Positions 35,957 through 48,179 of a DNA stretch of 64,000 nt are shown in pieces. Under the pieces are notes generated by a model. That model ran no database searches and was not told the origin of the DNA. It was given only the letters and a program-made list of their open reading frames with translations. The DNA comes from Cryptomeria japonica. Its lineage: Eukaryota > Streptophyta > Pinopsida > Cupressales > Cupressaceae. Location of the stretch: positions 365,747,667-365,811,666 of the forward strand of contig NC_081415.1 in assembly GCF_030272615.1 (NCBI RefSeq), written 5' to 3'. Position 1 is the stretch's first letter. Every line of letters starts with the position of its first letter. The position numbers and the translations under genes are program-made.

Positions 35957-38900
35957 TTGCAGATTTTAGGCACTATGAAATTTCAAGTGGATAAAGACAC
36001 TCCTCCTGAGTCAAGGATGACTTCGAAGTGGAAAAATGTTAGTAACACCAACCTCGGACACATCAATTTGAGGGAATTTAAGAAGCGGATGTTTGGTTTG
36101 GACAACCTTGTGCCTACCACAACCACACGAAAGATGATGAAGAGTGGCATCGTGCATGCTGCTGGTTTTCTCCCCACCATGCAATGCATTGAATTAGTAG
36201 TTGAATGTGCTAAGCATTACAACCCCACCAGTAAAGACATTGTTGCACCTGATGGAAGAGTGTTGGCGAACATTAGTGATGAGCCCATCAGAGAGGCCTT
36301 TAGGATCCCAAAATATCACAACACGGTGTATGTGACAAAGGACGAAGCTGATAGCATGTATCAAGACCACTTGGAGGAGTATGACGCCATCGTCAACCAT
36401 TCCTGGCTGGACAAGCCAAGGAAAGGCGCCTCCAAACTTCAAAGGAAGAGCTTAGTGAGGGCATACTTCAAGGAAGACATTGGAGACATGATCGTTTTGC
36501 TGAACAGAATAATGGGAAATCCTCAAGGTGCTCCATTCGAACCCTGGATGTATTATTGCATTAATGAAATAATGAATGGAGTAAAGATGATCGACTGGGC
36601 CCGGATGATTAGCGACAACCTAGATAGCCAGCTGAGGAACGTAGAAGCGAATAGGACCTTCTTCATGATTTCGTACCTGTTTTATTCCTTGGCCAGAACT
36701 TACAGATACAGAGGTCTCACTTGCAGAGGAGAAGTAGGGAACAAAGAGAACTAGTTTCCAGTCTATGATTGCTATCCCTAGCTCCACATGGAGGAAAAGT
36801 TTCATTTTAAAAGAGTGAATGATACCTTCCTCATGCGCATCGCACGGACGTTTCAAGGTGGACTGCATCGGAGACTCTCTCAAGAGTCTATGGATTTCAT
36901 CAGTCGATTCAGGTATTGGTATATCCAATACCCAAAATTCACTTACTTTAGAATTTAGGGATTCTCTAGGTCTCCCTACAAGCTTCCAGCTTACCCTACC
37001 CACCGAGTGGTGTTACTCGAGGTTGTGAGGCAATTGGAGGGGTATATGGCAATTCAAAGGGATAAACAGAAGAAGGCGGGAACTTCCTCTCTTACAATTG
37101 GTAATGGACTGGAAACATGTCGATCATCACAAGCTGTTGTGACTGTTGAGAAGGAGCTGGCCTAGTATCCCCTCTATCAGTACAAGGCAAGAAGGAATTT
37201 CGATCCATTCCACAGAATAAAGAAGGTTGAAGGAATGACATTTAAACACAGGGCTGATCTAGAAGATTATTGGGCTAACGCAGCTGATAGTTTCGAAATC
37301 AAAAGATTTTGGTCGAGAATTCCTTTGAGTATGGTAAGAGCAACAGAGGTATTCAGAGTTGCTAACCAAGTAGAGGATAGCCTTGAGCTTCAGTAGCCGG
37401 GCTTTGAAAAAATGAAGAATGAACCACTAGTTTTGATAGATTGGGCAGAGGGAGAGAAATCCGATTTAGCAGACCTCATGAGGACGGTGGTTGAGTATTC
37501 TAGGTGGTGGACATCTGAAAGGACAAGGCAATTAAAGTCTAAAGGTGTGGCCTTGACCTATGAATTGATGGGAATGGATGACTCTTTGTCCTCCAATCCT
37601 TCTACCTCTGCAGGTAATGCCCAGAATTCAGAAAGTGTTGGGTCTCGGAAGAGGATGGAGTTAATTGGAAGCTCCGTAAAGGTCACAAAAAAGAAGATTG
37701 TAGGGGAAAGAAGGGAGTCTAGCGAAGGCCAGTCCATCCTGAGTGCCGCTTCTATCGTACCTGATCAGAATGCAGTTGAGGAGCAGGAGATGGACATATG
37801 CATGGTTAATGATGAAGTAAGAGTGCCTTCTCCTTCGATTGAGGAAGTAATGAAGGAAGTTGTCCAAAGTCCGGACAGAGAGCAAATTGAAACGCCTAAA
37901 GTCTTCTTGGATGGTATAGCTACTGATCCAGGAAGGAGAGATGATCGGTTTGACCAGAATACCGTAGAGCAATCAACTATCCCTGATTGGCTAAGGGAAA
38001 GAATAAAGGCTAAGGTCCCCAAGGAGGCCTGTTCTGAAGAAATCACAACAGCATTTCTGGAGAAGGTAAATGAGCCAGCTATAGCTAAACCATCTAAGCC
38101 CGCCAGAAAGTTTTCTTTAATCCAAAGAGACAGTGCAGGATTCAGGATAGTCCAGATAACGGTGCCTAAAGAAGGAAAAACTAGGGACAACGTCGCCACA
38201 GATGATTACAAGAACACCACCATAGAGTTGGGTAAGCCCACCCAAGACCAAGAGGTTCAGTATTTCGATGACTCTTGTAACACTCTAAAGGCAAGTCTAG
38301 CTCAGGAGAAGGAGAAAAGAAATAAGGTTGAAGAAGAAAACCAGCAGTGGAGAAAGTATGTTCTCCATCTTACCAGGCCACTTAACCATGAGATCCCGGT
38401 TACACCTCCACAGCCTCTTCAACAGGAATCGATGAAGGATTATGAGGATATGAAGGGCACGTTCACACAGGCCAAGGAGTGGATTTCAGATGCTTCAGCA
38501 CGTGCTGATATACTGGTAGAAAATTTAGTGTCAGCACATGAGTCGGCCTCTTCATTGGTCAGCCGTATCCAGGATCTAGCTACCAATTGGAAGGACGTGG
38601 AGGAAATTCAAGATGAAATACTTCCGCATCTGAAAGTTATCCGAGGCTTGTCGAAGAGAAGTGTAGGTGTCATACAGGCTAGAGATAGGTATGACTTCAA
38701 CACCTAGTATTATGCCTTGGTCACCCGGATTGAAGTTTTGAAGAAATCCGAGACCAAGTGCTTCGAGACAAAGGACAGTGTCAAGGAGATCTTGAGCAAG
38801 GTGTTTCATGTAGTGTCTGATATCTGGAAGAAAGAGAGTATAAGGGAGAAGCATTTGCAGGCAGAGAACCTGAGAGCGAGGATTCAGTCAAGCTTCTTCA

Positions 38901-39142
38901 AGGATTCAGGGATGATTGACAAGGGCGATCTTTCAAAGATTGCAAACTTTCTCTTCATCGATGAAAACTTTCTTGCCCAAGCGATTGAGTGGGAAAGCAC
39001 CCTCACCACATGTACCGATGATGTGGACATCATCGACTTCCAGATTAGCAGTTTGCCAAGTGTCCCTATGGAGGAGGTCAGGCTTATTGTGTCCAGGTAC
39101 ATCGAATATGCGAAAGAGGAAAGTGGATGCTCACCTCAGTGA
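35957..39142 (+). pseudogene. Long gag-like ORF, 1,061 codons, six TAG stops and no frameshift
   Basis: One reading frame from ATG 35957 (or 35975, MKFQVDKD) to TGA 39140. Internal stops are all TAG: 36752, 36779, 36956, 37163, 37394, 38705. An acceptor-like TTTACTTGCAG precedes the start, so an upstream exon is likely. The N-terminal half shares blocks with the 43140 gene: NTNLGHINLREFKKRMFG with DTDLGHIDIQDFRNRVYS, GGLHRRLSQES with GGLHIRLSEQA, EDYWANAADSFEIKR with EDYWSNCSDDYEVRR. A charged linker follows, then a helical C-terminal part that begins VLHLTRPLNHE (compare IYHLLRPLQHA). No zinc knuckle or enzyme motif. Family unknown to me; a putative plant-transposon-type domain is possible. 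Function not assignable. Confidence 0.7.
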
Positions 39143-39199
39143 GATTAGCAGCTGTGCCACATGTCACTTTCTTATTCATTCAAGCTGATAGTGTTTTGG

Positions 39200-39290
39200 G
39201 AAACCCTAATTAGGGCTTGTAGCTTTCAATCTAGGCCCTTGATCACTGTTTGATCTCAGCCATTCATTTATTTTTGAAAAACTATATAAG
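39200..39290 (+). promoter_or_regulatory. Inverted telo-box and TATA box of the 33290 unit
   Basis: AAACCCTAATTAGGG at 39201-39215, then AACTATATAAGG at about 39280-39291. They lie after the gag-like gene and about 740 bp before the CA end, so they would drive RNA that starts near the end of the unit, as an LTR promoter does. Confidence 0.65.
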
Positions 39291-41297
39291 GCTACCTCCT
39301 CTCATTTGGAGAGGGTGAGGTTTTTGATGTATTGTTGCGTAAGGTCATTTCCAAATAATATATTACATGTGCGCTTTCTCTTAAGGCTTTGTAATCCCTA
39401 TTGTTTGAATGATTTGCATGGTTTCAATTTCCTCAACACTTAGTTAAGATTAATTTAGATTTGCTTTCATTGTTGTTAATTTGAATGAAGGATTTGATAA
39501 GTGTTAATTGATGATGTATCTCCACTCATACTTTTGGTGAATGGATGATTTCTATTTCACCGTGCAAAGTTAGTCTGAGCCCATTCTCTGTGCATCCCAA
39601 CATCTTAATCATAAGCACAATCCATTGAAGATTGCAACGGCTTTGTGTAGTTGTCCCTAGTGTGGCGAAGCAAAGTTTGGTTTCCCGAGAGCACCCAATT
39701 GATACCGTCTCCAGAGTTCGTAGGATTAGATTAGCTTTCCTAAACCCTATCCCCTTTTCCCTTTTTGAAAGTCTAAATCGCGAAAAATCTAAAAAAACAG
39801 AGAGCCTAAAATTGCTAAATCCGTCTAAGTCCAGCAGTTCAAAGACAGTTGTTAAACGTAAGTCCCCCTTGAGATTTTCAGCATACACTACCCAAGAAGC
39901 TATTTCACTAAAGTCGCTTGTTCGCGCATATAGACCTTGGAATCAGTAGTGATTTTTCAGGAGAGGATAGAATGCCTTCGGGTATCCTATTCTAATGTTT
40001 GGTAGATGATAAAATAGACACCAACAGTTCTCAACTCCAACTTCCTGAACCACCCCATCCAACAGATTACACAAAGTCTTTGCATTTTTTATTTCATTTG
40101 AGGCATCAATAGACTTTAGGAATACCATTGCACCATTTGAAGCCACCAAGAAGTTGAGAAGAGTCCTATTCCGTCCATTTGTCCATCTACCAGATAAAAT
40201 GCTGCATCCTTTTCTCTTCTAATACCTTTTCTGATCATCAACCACAACTTGTGTATTTTTTACAGCTTTCTCTAGCAATGGCCCACTGAAGTCATGACCT
40301 GTTGGGGCCTTAAACCCCTTACCCGCAACTGTTAATGCATTAACAAAACCTTCCCAATATACATTGCTTGCTGCATTGAAAGATAGATTATTGTAAAACC
40401 AAAAGTTTGAAGCTGTTATCCGTGCTTGTTCATGCTTCTCTCTATTCCATCTTGTACCTTCAAGTGAAGGTTGTGCACCTAGAACATTGCGTGGTACAAA
40501 AAAATTAGGGTCTGATCTAACAGGAGTGCCACTAGCCTCACCCTCATTGTCACCAAAAGATGAAAGTGACTGACGACCACGAGTGTGACCAATGGGACCC
40601 GAAGTGGACAATGTGGGATTCATTGCAGCTGCCATGGCTTCTTTTGTTTTTTGTCTTTCTTCCTTTTGCATATCATTCTCAGCAAGAATGGCCTTCATCT
40701 CTCTAATAATCTCAGGAGTTGATTTGGGGCATGCCTCCACACCATATCCAGGTATTTGTGCAAGGTGGTATTTTAATCTATTGATTCCACCCGTCATCCA
40801 TTTTGTACATTCGGTGCAAGTGACCTCCCCCTTTTGGCTTCCTAGAATCCCATATTTCCATGCTTTATCTCTTTGTCTTCCTGACCTTGGAGTTTGTTGT
40901 GCGTTGCACACACTCCCCGTCGTTGATAGGGTCCCCCTTGTTTCTTTTCCAATTTTCGTCTCACCCGGTGTAGGATTTTGATTTTTATCCGCCATTTTGA
41001 GATTCAACAGGTAGTAGTGAGGAAGTGGTCCTGCAGGAGATTGAGCCCGGTCGGTTCCTTAAGTCCTGAGGAGTTCGTAAGAGGTCAGGCATGATCCCGT
41101 CCGTGATGAGAGGATTGAATCATGAACTATGCAACCATTAAGTTTTGAGGCGCCTATTAATTTTTTTGCAAGGCCAAGCGGTGGATTTGCAGAGAGTCGC
41201 GCAATTTGAAATATCCAAAATCAGTCCAAGGGAGACTAATTTTTTGCATGAGTCTAAAATCGGCTAGGTGGGCAAGAATGTCAGTTGTCCACGGGTT

Positions 41298-42400
41298 TGC
41301 AAAATGACCTTTTAGGCCGAATTTGGGTTTAACATTAAAACTTTTCTAAAATGCCTTCAGGCCGAAACCCCAAAAATGATAAAAGGCGTCATTTTTAAGC
41401 GTTTGCATTTTGTCCTCCCAGCCCGAAAATGGGCAAGCAATTCAAAATTAAGCAAAATGTATAGAAGGGCGTTGATTTTTCAAAAACGTTGCAAAAGGTC
41501 CTTTTGGCCCGAAAATGGGAAAAGGCGTCTTTTTCATAAATTTTCAAAAGGGTCTTTTACCCCAAAAATCGCTAAAAAGGCGTTAGAGTTAAAACTTGAA
41601 AACATTTCAAAGGTGGTTTCACCCTGAAAATGATCAAGAAGAGAATCACGCAAGTAGAAAGGTGTTAAAAGTTAAACTTAAACACTTTTCAAAATCGCCT
41701 TCTAGCCCGAAAATGCCAGAAATAGTGAAAGGCGTTTTGATCATAAAACAAACTTTTCAAAAGGCCTCGCCAGGCCAAAAATCGCGAGTTAAGTGAAAAT
41801 CGCGAAGTTTTCAAAAAGGTCATTCTACCCCGAAAATCGGCAAAAACTTGAATCACGAAACTTTAAAAAAGGCGTTTTACCAAGTTTGCAAATAGTCTCT
41901 CAAACCTGAAAATCGCCAAAAGGAGTTAAATCGCGAAACTTTAAAACATTTTTTCAAAAGGTCTCTAAACCTCGAAGTTGCGAAATAGGGGAAACGCGTT
42001 GATTCTTTTAAAAAACAAGTTTGCATTTAGTCTCTAAACCCCGAAAATCGCAGAGCATGGAAATCGCGAAAGTTTGCATTTCATCTTGTTTGGCCCGAAA
42101 ATACCAAAGGAGTGGAAATCGTGAAGTGAGGGGAAGGAGGTATCTTTAAAGTTTTTGCGTTTTATGCTTCCAGCCCGAAAGGGCAAGTCAGTTGGAAAGG
42201 TGTTGATGTTTTAAGGAGAAAAACTTTCAAAAAACCTTGCATTCCAATATCGTGCAGTGCAAGAGAAAAGTTAAAATTTAAAACGCTTTTCACAAGGTCT
42301 CTTTACCCCGAAATTGGGAGAATCGTGCAATACATAAGGGCATCATTTCTTCAAGCTTGGCAAAAGGCCTCCCCAGCTCGACAACGCAAGTTAGGGGAAA
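41298..42400 (+). repeat. Array of (GCAAAAGGTC)...CCCGAAAATCGC motifs
   Basis: About 16 degenerate copies of a two-part unit: TTGCAAAAGGTCT-like text, then AGCCCGAAAATGGG or ACCCCGAAAATCGC, at 40-90 bp spacing. It takes the same position between terminus and ORF as the TCCGCC array does in the 33290 unit, but with a different word. Confidence 0.85.
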
Positions 42401-43139
42401 ATAGAAAGATGACATTTTACCTCAGCAACTTGCAAAAACCTTGCAGTCCAATATTGTGCAAAAACGGAAAGGTAGAAAGGTGCTACACTTTGCAAAACCG
42501 CCCAAGTCTCCGAAGTTCATTCTACGATTGGGCAATCCGCTAGGTAGGATTTGATTCCCTCCTTTAAATAGTTAATTTATGCAAAATTGGTCATGATTTT
42601 TGAAAGTATCAAGCATAGCACACAAAAGCAAAACCGGCTAGGAAAATTGATCGTTGAAATAAAATTCAAACTTAGAGAAATTTTCAATATTTTAAAAAAC
42701 TGAACTTAGCCAAAACTCTTTTCCAAGTACGAAAAATTGGCAATCATTAAAACCTCCGAGCCCTGAGTTGGAAAATTGAACATTTGCTCGTATCGTCATA
42801 ATTGGTCGGAAGTGGCACTTTTTGGAACCCGCTCCAAGTAGCAAATTTTAAGCAGAACCAACTTAATTTCCTATTTTAAATAGCATTTCATTTCCAATTA
42901 AGCTCTTTTTATTGAGGCGTCATGCTTTTTCAAATTCGATGTTCCCATTGATCATTGGTTTTATGCGCTAACATCATCCTCTATTATGGCTAACCTGTTC
43001 ACTTCCTTTTAGTCGTCTTGTAATCTGTGTCTGGTTGTGCAGGATAGATGCCTAGATTGGTGGTTGAATCCTCATAGACTCCTGGTGCAACAGGACGTCT
43101 CGGGTTTCCAAGTCTGATATTCCCCGCAGAGGCGAAAAA

Positions 43140-46100
43140 ATGAACTACCAATACCAAAGGGGAGGAGTTAGGGAGTCGAAGGTCCAAAGCATATGGGAGA
43201 ACATAGGTGACACTGATTTGGGCCACATAGACATTCAGGATTTCAGGAACAGGGTATACTCTCCAAACGCCTATGGCAAGCCTAGGCGGATGATGGAGAG
43301 CGGTATTGCTCAGGCGGCAAGTTTCCCTCTGGCCGTGCAAAATTATGAACTAGTGGTCGAGGCTGCCAGACACTATCAGCCAGAAACCAGATTAGTGGTG
43401 CTAGAGGGGATGGTTCTAGCTGATTTCACACCTGAGGCCATTGGGGAGGCATTTGATATCCCATTTCCCAATAATCTTGTTGCTACAACTATTGATGAGG
43501 CGCAAGTCACTTATGACATGAATCCTACTAAATGCAAGACATTGATAAACGAAGAATGGTACAAAGAAAGAAGGCCCCCGAGCATTAGAATCAGTAAAAA
43601 AAAGCCCAGAAGTGATTTTTATAATGAGTATGGTGATATGGTCACCTTACTTAGCTAGGTTATGGGACTCCCTCAATCTAATTTTTTTGAGGAATGGATG
43701 TTCTACTTTACTAATCAGGTCTTTGCTGAGAAGTCCAAGTTCGACTGGGCTCAGATCATCAACGACAATATCCATACACAACTAGTCGAGCTTGAAGAAA
43801 AGAAGTACTTCACTATGACTTCCTACTTGATTTACATGTTTGCCCGACACCAGCTACTGATAGGGTTAATCAAGAAAGGTGAGATCGGGAATGGGCCGAA
43901 TCAGGTAAAGGTGTATGAATGCTACCCTCAACTGCATTATTATGACATAGCTCAAAGAGAAAAGAATAACATTGCTTACACAATTGGTCAGTATGAGCAT
44001 GTCAATGATGCCTTTATGATGCGCCTAGTCAGGTTGATGCAAGGAGGATTGCACATAAGGCTTTCAGAGCAGGCTACCATTTTGATACAGAAGTATGGTG
44101 CATGGTTTATCCAATTCCCTAGGTTCACTTACATCAGGATAGCAGGGTTTGAGGTAGCACCATTCTGACTTCCACACTATCCAACAAAGAAAATAGTCCT
44201 TATGGAAGTTGCAAAACAGGCACACCCAACAGACAGCCTACTCAGAGATAAGAAGCAGTCCGGACTCACCTTCCCCATGATCTTGGGTGCCCTCGATGTG
44301 CATTTCAAAAATTCGGTGCAAGCTGAGGAGTCGTTTGCTGAATTAGCGTCCTATGGCCTGCAAGAACATTTCCCTAGGGAGTGCTTCGATCATGATAAAT
44401 TGGCAAAGAGGGCCTATGGCAGGTGCTACAGGGCGAAGGCATCAATTGAGGATTATTGGAGCAACTGTTCCGATGACTATGAGGTCCGACGGCGTGAGTA
44501 TTCTAGGCTAAGTGTCCAGCAAATGCGGCTTTATGAGTACCTTCCTGTCCCAAATCAGGTGACTAATTATGGTAATTGCTTGCAAGTCCGAGAATTTGAG
44601 GTAGTTAAATACCTCTTGCCAGGCATTGATTGGACTCAAGATCCAATCACTGATTTTGAGGCGGTCATGGAAGCTCCAAGAAGGTATACCGATCATTGGT
44701 TATCCCAGCAAATCGAGAAACTGACCCATGAAGGGATTCAATTTACATAAAATCTGATGGGCAATCTCGATTCCCAGTCTTCGGAGGATGAAGGAACCTC
44801 TAGCGCATCAAAGGAAGAGGTTGAGAAACCCGGAAAGAAGAGGAAGAAGGCCAAAGCCAATGAAGGGGCTTGCACATCCAAAAGAACCAGAAGAGAAAAG
44901 ATCCCTATCAGGAGGCCGGAAGTTAGTTCATCATCCAGAGACCACAGTTCGGAGGATGATGTGGTTGAACTTGACTACATACCTGCTCCGCCTTCACAAA
45001 GTGATGTTGATGCGTTTGAGGCAATTAATCCTCAGGCACAAGGTGAGCCACATGCAGAGGTAGGGGTCGTTGGCTCTAATAAACCTGGAAATCAAGTTGA
45101 GGAGGGGGAAATTGCACCTAATCAAGAGGTTGGTAAGCATGAGCTCACATAGGGAAGTCGGCATGAATTGCAATTGAATAATTGCAGCAAAGACGACACC
45201 ACCGTTGAAGGAGAACAAAAGGAGGATGAGACCCAGGAGCCTGACAAAGCTGAAGAGCAACCATCACAAGAGGATACTCGAGAGTTGTTCAGCAAGGTAG
45301 GGGAGAACTCAGCTATGAGTAAGGGATTGGATACTGTATCCGTTCCTTCTATGACCAATCAATTGCAGATAGGCAGTGAGCTAGTTGAAGCCTCCAAGGG
45401 ACAGAGTGGGAATTTGGCAATAACATCTGGACGGACCATCCCTCAGGACTGGCTAGTTGCTCGTGCACAGCGGAAAGCGGTCGTCAAGCCACCTATCAAC
45501 CTGGAGGATATCTTCTTTCGCATAGGAGAGATAAAATCCAAAGGTAAGAAAAGGCCCAAGACCTACTCCAGAATCACTAAGGATGAGCAGAGGAACCACA
45601 CCATTCATATCGCTACCCCGCCTGCAGATAAGCCAGCAGATTAGATTGCATTGGCCAATTTTAGTATTGCGACCATCCCAATAGGGCGAGCCACCAAAGA
45701 GCAGGAAAGGGAAGAGTTCAAGGATTCCGTGCAGAATATGCTCAGACAACTCGACAAAATGACCATTGAGAGAGACATGTACCGAGCTCGTGCTGAGCAA
45801 GCTGAGGGGTACATTTATCACCTGCTGAGGCCGCTGCAACATGCCACTGAATCCCATGATCCCCCATTGGCATTAACACAAAGGACCACAGCTGAATTTG
45901 ACAGAGTGCGTGATACTACCAAGGCCGTCAGGGAATGGATTCAAGGCATTAAGGAAAAGGGAGAGCAAATCTTCAAAGATCTGCGAGAAATGGCTCTCCA
46001 TAGGGAATCCACTCTCATCAAAATGTGTAAGCCGAGGAAAGAATGTTATAACGCTCATGAGGCGATTGCCAAGGCATTGCCCCTCATAAGCGCTCTATTT

Positions 46101-46673
46101 TGGACCTGCTCTCAAATCCCCACACTTGATATTATCCTAGATCCTTATAATGTCAATACCTTCAAGGAATGGTATTGGATTCTCAGCATGAAGAACGACA
46201 TGAAGAATAATATCAACAAAATGCAAGATAAGTGTGATGACGCTTTGTCAAATGTGAAGGATCTTGGTGAAAAGATCCTCAGATAAATGGTTCCTGGTTG
46301 GAAAAGTAGTATGATAGACAATGAGGCGCAACCACAATGGGAGGACAGGCTTAAAACCAAGGTCACCTACTCCATGAAGAACTTGGATTTTGCTAGTGGG
46401 CTATAGGCAGATATATCGTGCTTTGAGAATCATAGATCATACTGGAGAGAAGAGCTGGAGAATGTAGATAGCCTCCTAGAGGGTATTCATTATAAAATAT
46501 TTAATCCTCCTATGCCTCCAACAACCGAACTGTTCAAGTTGTGCCTAAGATTCCAGGACTACGTTTGGGTAGAGCGTGCAGCCGATCGGGATATCTGGGG
46601 AGAGTACTTGTGCGACGAGGTCGAATTTATTGAAAAGGAGTCCACAACAGGAAAGGAGAAAGTGCTTTCCTAA
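43140..46673 (+). pseudogene. Long gag-like ORF, 1,177 codons, in-frame stops only
   Basis: One frame from ATG 43140 (MNYQYQRGGVRES) to TAA 46671. Seven internal stops: TAG 43656, TGA 44166, TAA 44748, TAG 45150, TAG 45642, TAA 46284, TAG 46404; no frameshift in 3.5 kb. Parts: an N-terminal globular region (to about 44750) with blocks shared with the 35957 gene (QGGLHIRLSEQA, WFIQFPRFTYIRIAGF, EDYWSNCSDDYEVRR); a basic/acidic linker with GKKRKKAKAN and RREKIPIRRPE, which could act in nuclear import; and a helical C-terminal part (YIYHLLRPLQHA; MKNDMKNNINKMQDKCDD). No enzyme motif. The long clean frame suggests coding selection before the unit decayed. Function unknown. Confidence 0.72.
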
Positions 46674-46947
46674 AATATAAGTTTCTTTTTAAATCTTAAA
46701 AAGCACTTTTCAGACATAAAGTTCATTCCTAACTACCAAAACAGTTGTAAATCTTGAGCTCCGTGCATGTGCACTTTTTGGAGCAGCTTTTTGGGTAGTT
46801 ATTGATTACCTTTTTGGTAGTTATTGTTTTTCCTTTTGTTGTTGTTGATATTTTGCCTCCCATTTATGGGTATGAGCAGTTTTGATAGAGGATGAATCTG
46901 GCCCACTTGTTTAAGTTTAATCTTGGCCATTCATCCATTTTTGGGAA

Positions 46948-46960
46948 CTCTATATAAAGG
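46948..46960 (+). promoter_or_regulatory. TATA box of the 41298 unit
   Basis: CTCTATATAAAGGAG lies 280 bp after the ORF and about 840 bp before the CA end. It is preceded by a CCATTCATCCATTTTTGGGA stretch similar to the text before the TATA at 39283. Confidence 0.6.
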
Positions 46961-48179
46961 AGTTAGTTCCTCCTTTATTTCAGGCAGAAAACAAAGATTG
47001 TTGCAAAAACTCTGGCGAAATATATACAGAATTTAATGGATGTTAAAGTTGTGTCTGTTTTACTGTGAGGGCATGGTCCTCTTCTCCATTTATTTTATAT
47101 TTTTGCAATTGTATTTACTTTCAGACAGTTATTTATGCATGTATTTGATGGAAAATCTTGGTTCATACCATTAGGAAATAGTTGATTATTGTTTCATCTA
47201 CATGGTTAGCCTGAGCCCCTTTTGTGCTAAGTTTGGTTATTTGATTTGGATGAATGGGTGTAAGAGTCCATCATTTGTATTTAGTAACTTGAAAATTCAA
47301 AATCCTTAGACGATTGCACTATTTTTTACCTAGTTGTGCTAATTAGCTAACAAAGTAATTTCTAGTTATTTTAAGACTTTCATCTATGTGTTCAAATATG
47401 TCGTCTTAGTTATATTAGTTAGTTGTTCTTGTTCACTCTTTATCCTTATCCCTCCTTTTTTATTTTTTATTAAAGAAGCCCACCAGTCAAGCTGAAATAG
47501 CATTAGTTAGAAGCAAATCAGATGAGATAAGACTGTAAGATTTTAGGGAACCTATACGAAATCAATTCTGTCTAACCGTAAGTCCCCTTTGTGTTTCCAG
47601 CAAAACACATCAACTATTAAGCTATCCTGCAGTCAAAACCTGACAACCGAAACATTGAGGTCATCCCCATTGATCAAATTAAACACAACATTAGGGATTT
47701 CCTTATCTCAAGAGAGGATAGGATTCTTGGCATTTCTATTTTGCGTTGGCCGGATGAAGTCGTAGTTCCGCGACTTTAGACACGTCAACAGGGTTGCCCT
47801 TGGAGTTGAACTTGCCATTGCTGATTTAACATGAAAAAATAAAAAAATCAGCAGGGTTTTATGGAAGTCAACAAAAAAAATGACAATGAATCATTTGGGA
47901 AAAATAACAAGAAAAAATATGAGGAAATAACTTAGGAAAGGAAATAGAAATTTTTTTGGCAGCATATCCCCTTGTTTTCAAGATTTTTTGGATTTTCAAA
48001 ACATGGAAATGATTCAAATGAAAAAACAAAAGAGAGAAAAAATCCTTACCTAGATCTCTTTTGCTGATTTTATCTTCTTCCCTCTCCTCCTTCAAACCCT
48101 ACAAACCTACATAACCAATCAAAAATGCGAAATGCGTTGAAAAAATAAAAAAAACTGAGTTTTATTGGTTATATGGCGT

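Larger units (their letters stand above)
33290..40026 (+). mobile_element. Single TG...CA unit, 6.7 kb, giant solo LTR with long gag-like ORF
   Basis: Starts TGTTGTGACC and ends GACACCAACA. TSD ATTCT (33285-33289) against GTTCT (40027-40031), one mismatch; removing the unit restores the hAT frame GVENVVQ. In order: 18-bp palindrome (33314-33331), motif array (33945-34990), 5' UTR, ORF (35957-39142), inverted telo-box (39202), TATA (39283) and 740 bp to the end. Its two ends are homologous to those of 15975-18957. There is no second LTR copy, so it is a solo unit. Confidence 0.87.
31611..40995 (-). pseudogene. hAT transposase gene, interrupted by a 6.7 kb insertion
   Basis: The start is taken as MADKNQNP (40995); an in-frame ATG lies 12 bases upstream. 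A BED zinc finger (CTECTKWMTGGINRLKYHL, about 40810-40870) is followed by a DUF659-type core (NRTLLNFLVASNGAM; VVQIIMDNAAAYVSAGRM; WSPCDAHCLDLMLKDIGK). The core is split at GVEN by the 33290-40026 unit; removing it and one TSD copy restores the order. Introns with GT-AG ends are visible (32733-32840 clearly, others near 32280-32395 and 32100-32205). The C-terminal hAT dimerisation region has SQPCNSSRCERNWSVFESIH (about 31970-32038), then an acidic tail ending near 31611. In-frame stops: TAG after DDQKRY (about 40219) and TGA after RPGVT (33018). It would cut and paste hAT ends if intact; this copy cannot. Confidence 0.92.
41298..47790 (+). mobile_element. Single TG...CA unit, 6.5 kb, second giant solo LTR in the hAT
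   Basis: Starts TGCAAAATGACC and ends GACACGTCAACA; perfect TSD GGGTT at 41293-41297 and 47791-47795. In order: CCCGAAAAT array (41298-42400), spacer, ORF (43140-46673), TATA (about 46951) and 840 bp to the end. The termini differ from the 33290 family, but the plan and the encoded protein are alike, so it is a related but distinct family. Confidence 0.82.

Noticed and set aside
37765-38199. 144-codon minus ORF
   Set aside because: Shadow of the 35957-39142 frame.
33290-40026. DNA transposon with TIRs
   Set aside because: Ends are TGTTG...CAACA with a 5-bp TSD and a TATA near the right end, which fits an LTR better; no transposase is present.
43140-46673. Reading the seven stops as evidence for several separate small genes
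   Set aside because: All segments are in one frame and align as one protein with the 35957 ORF.
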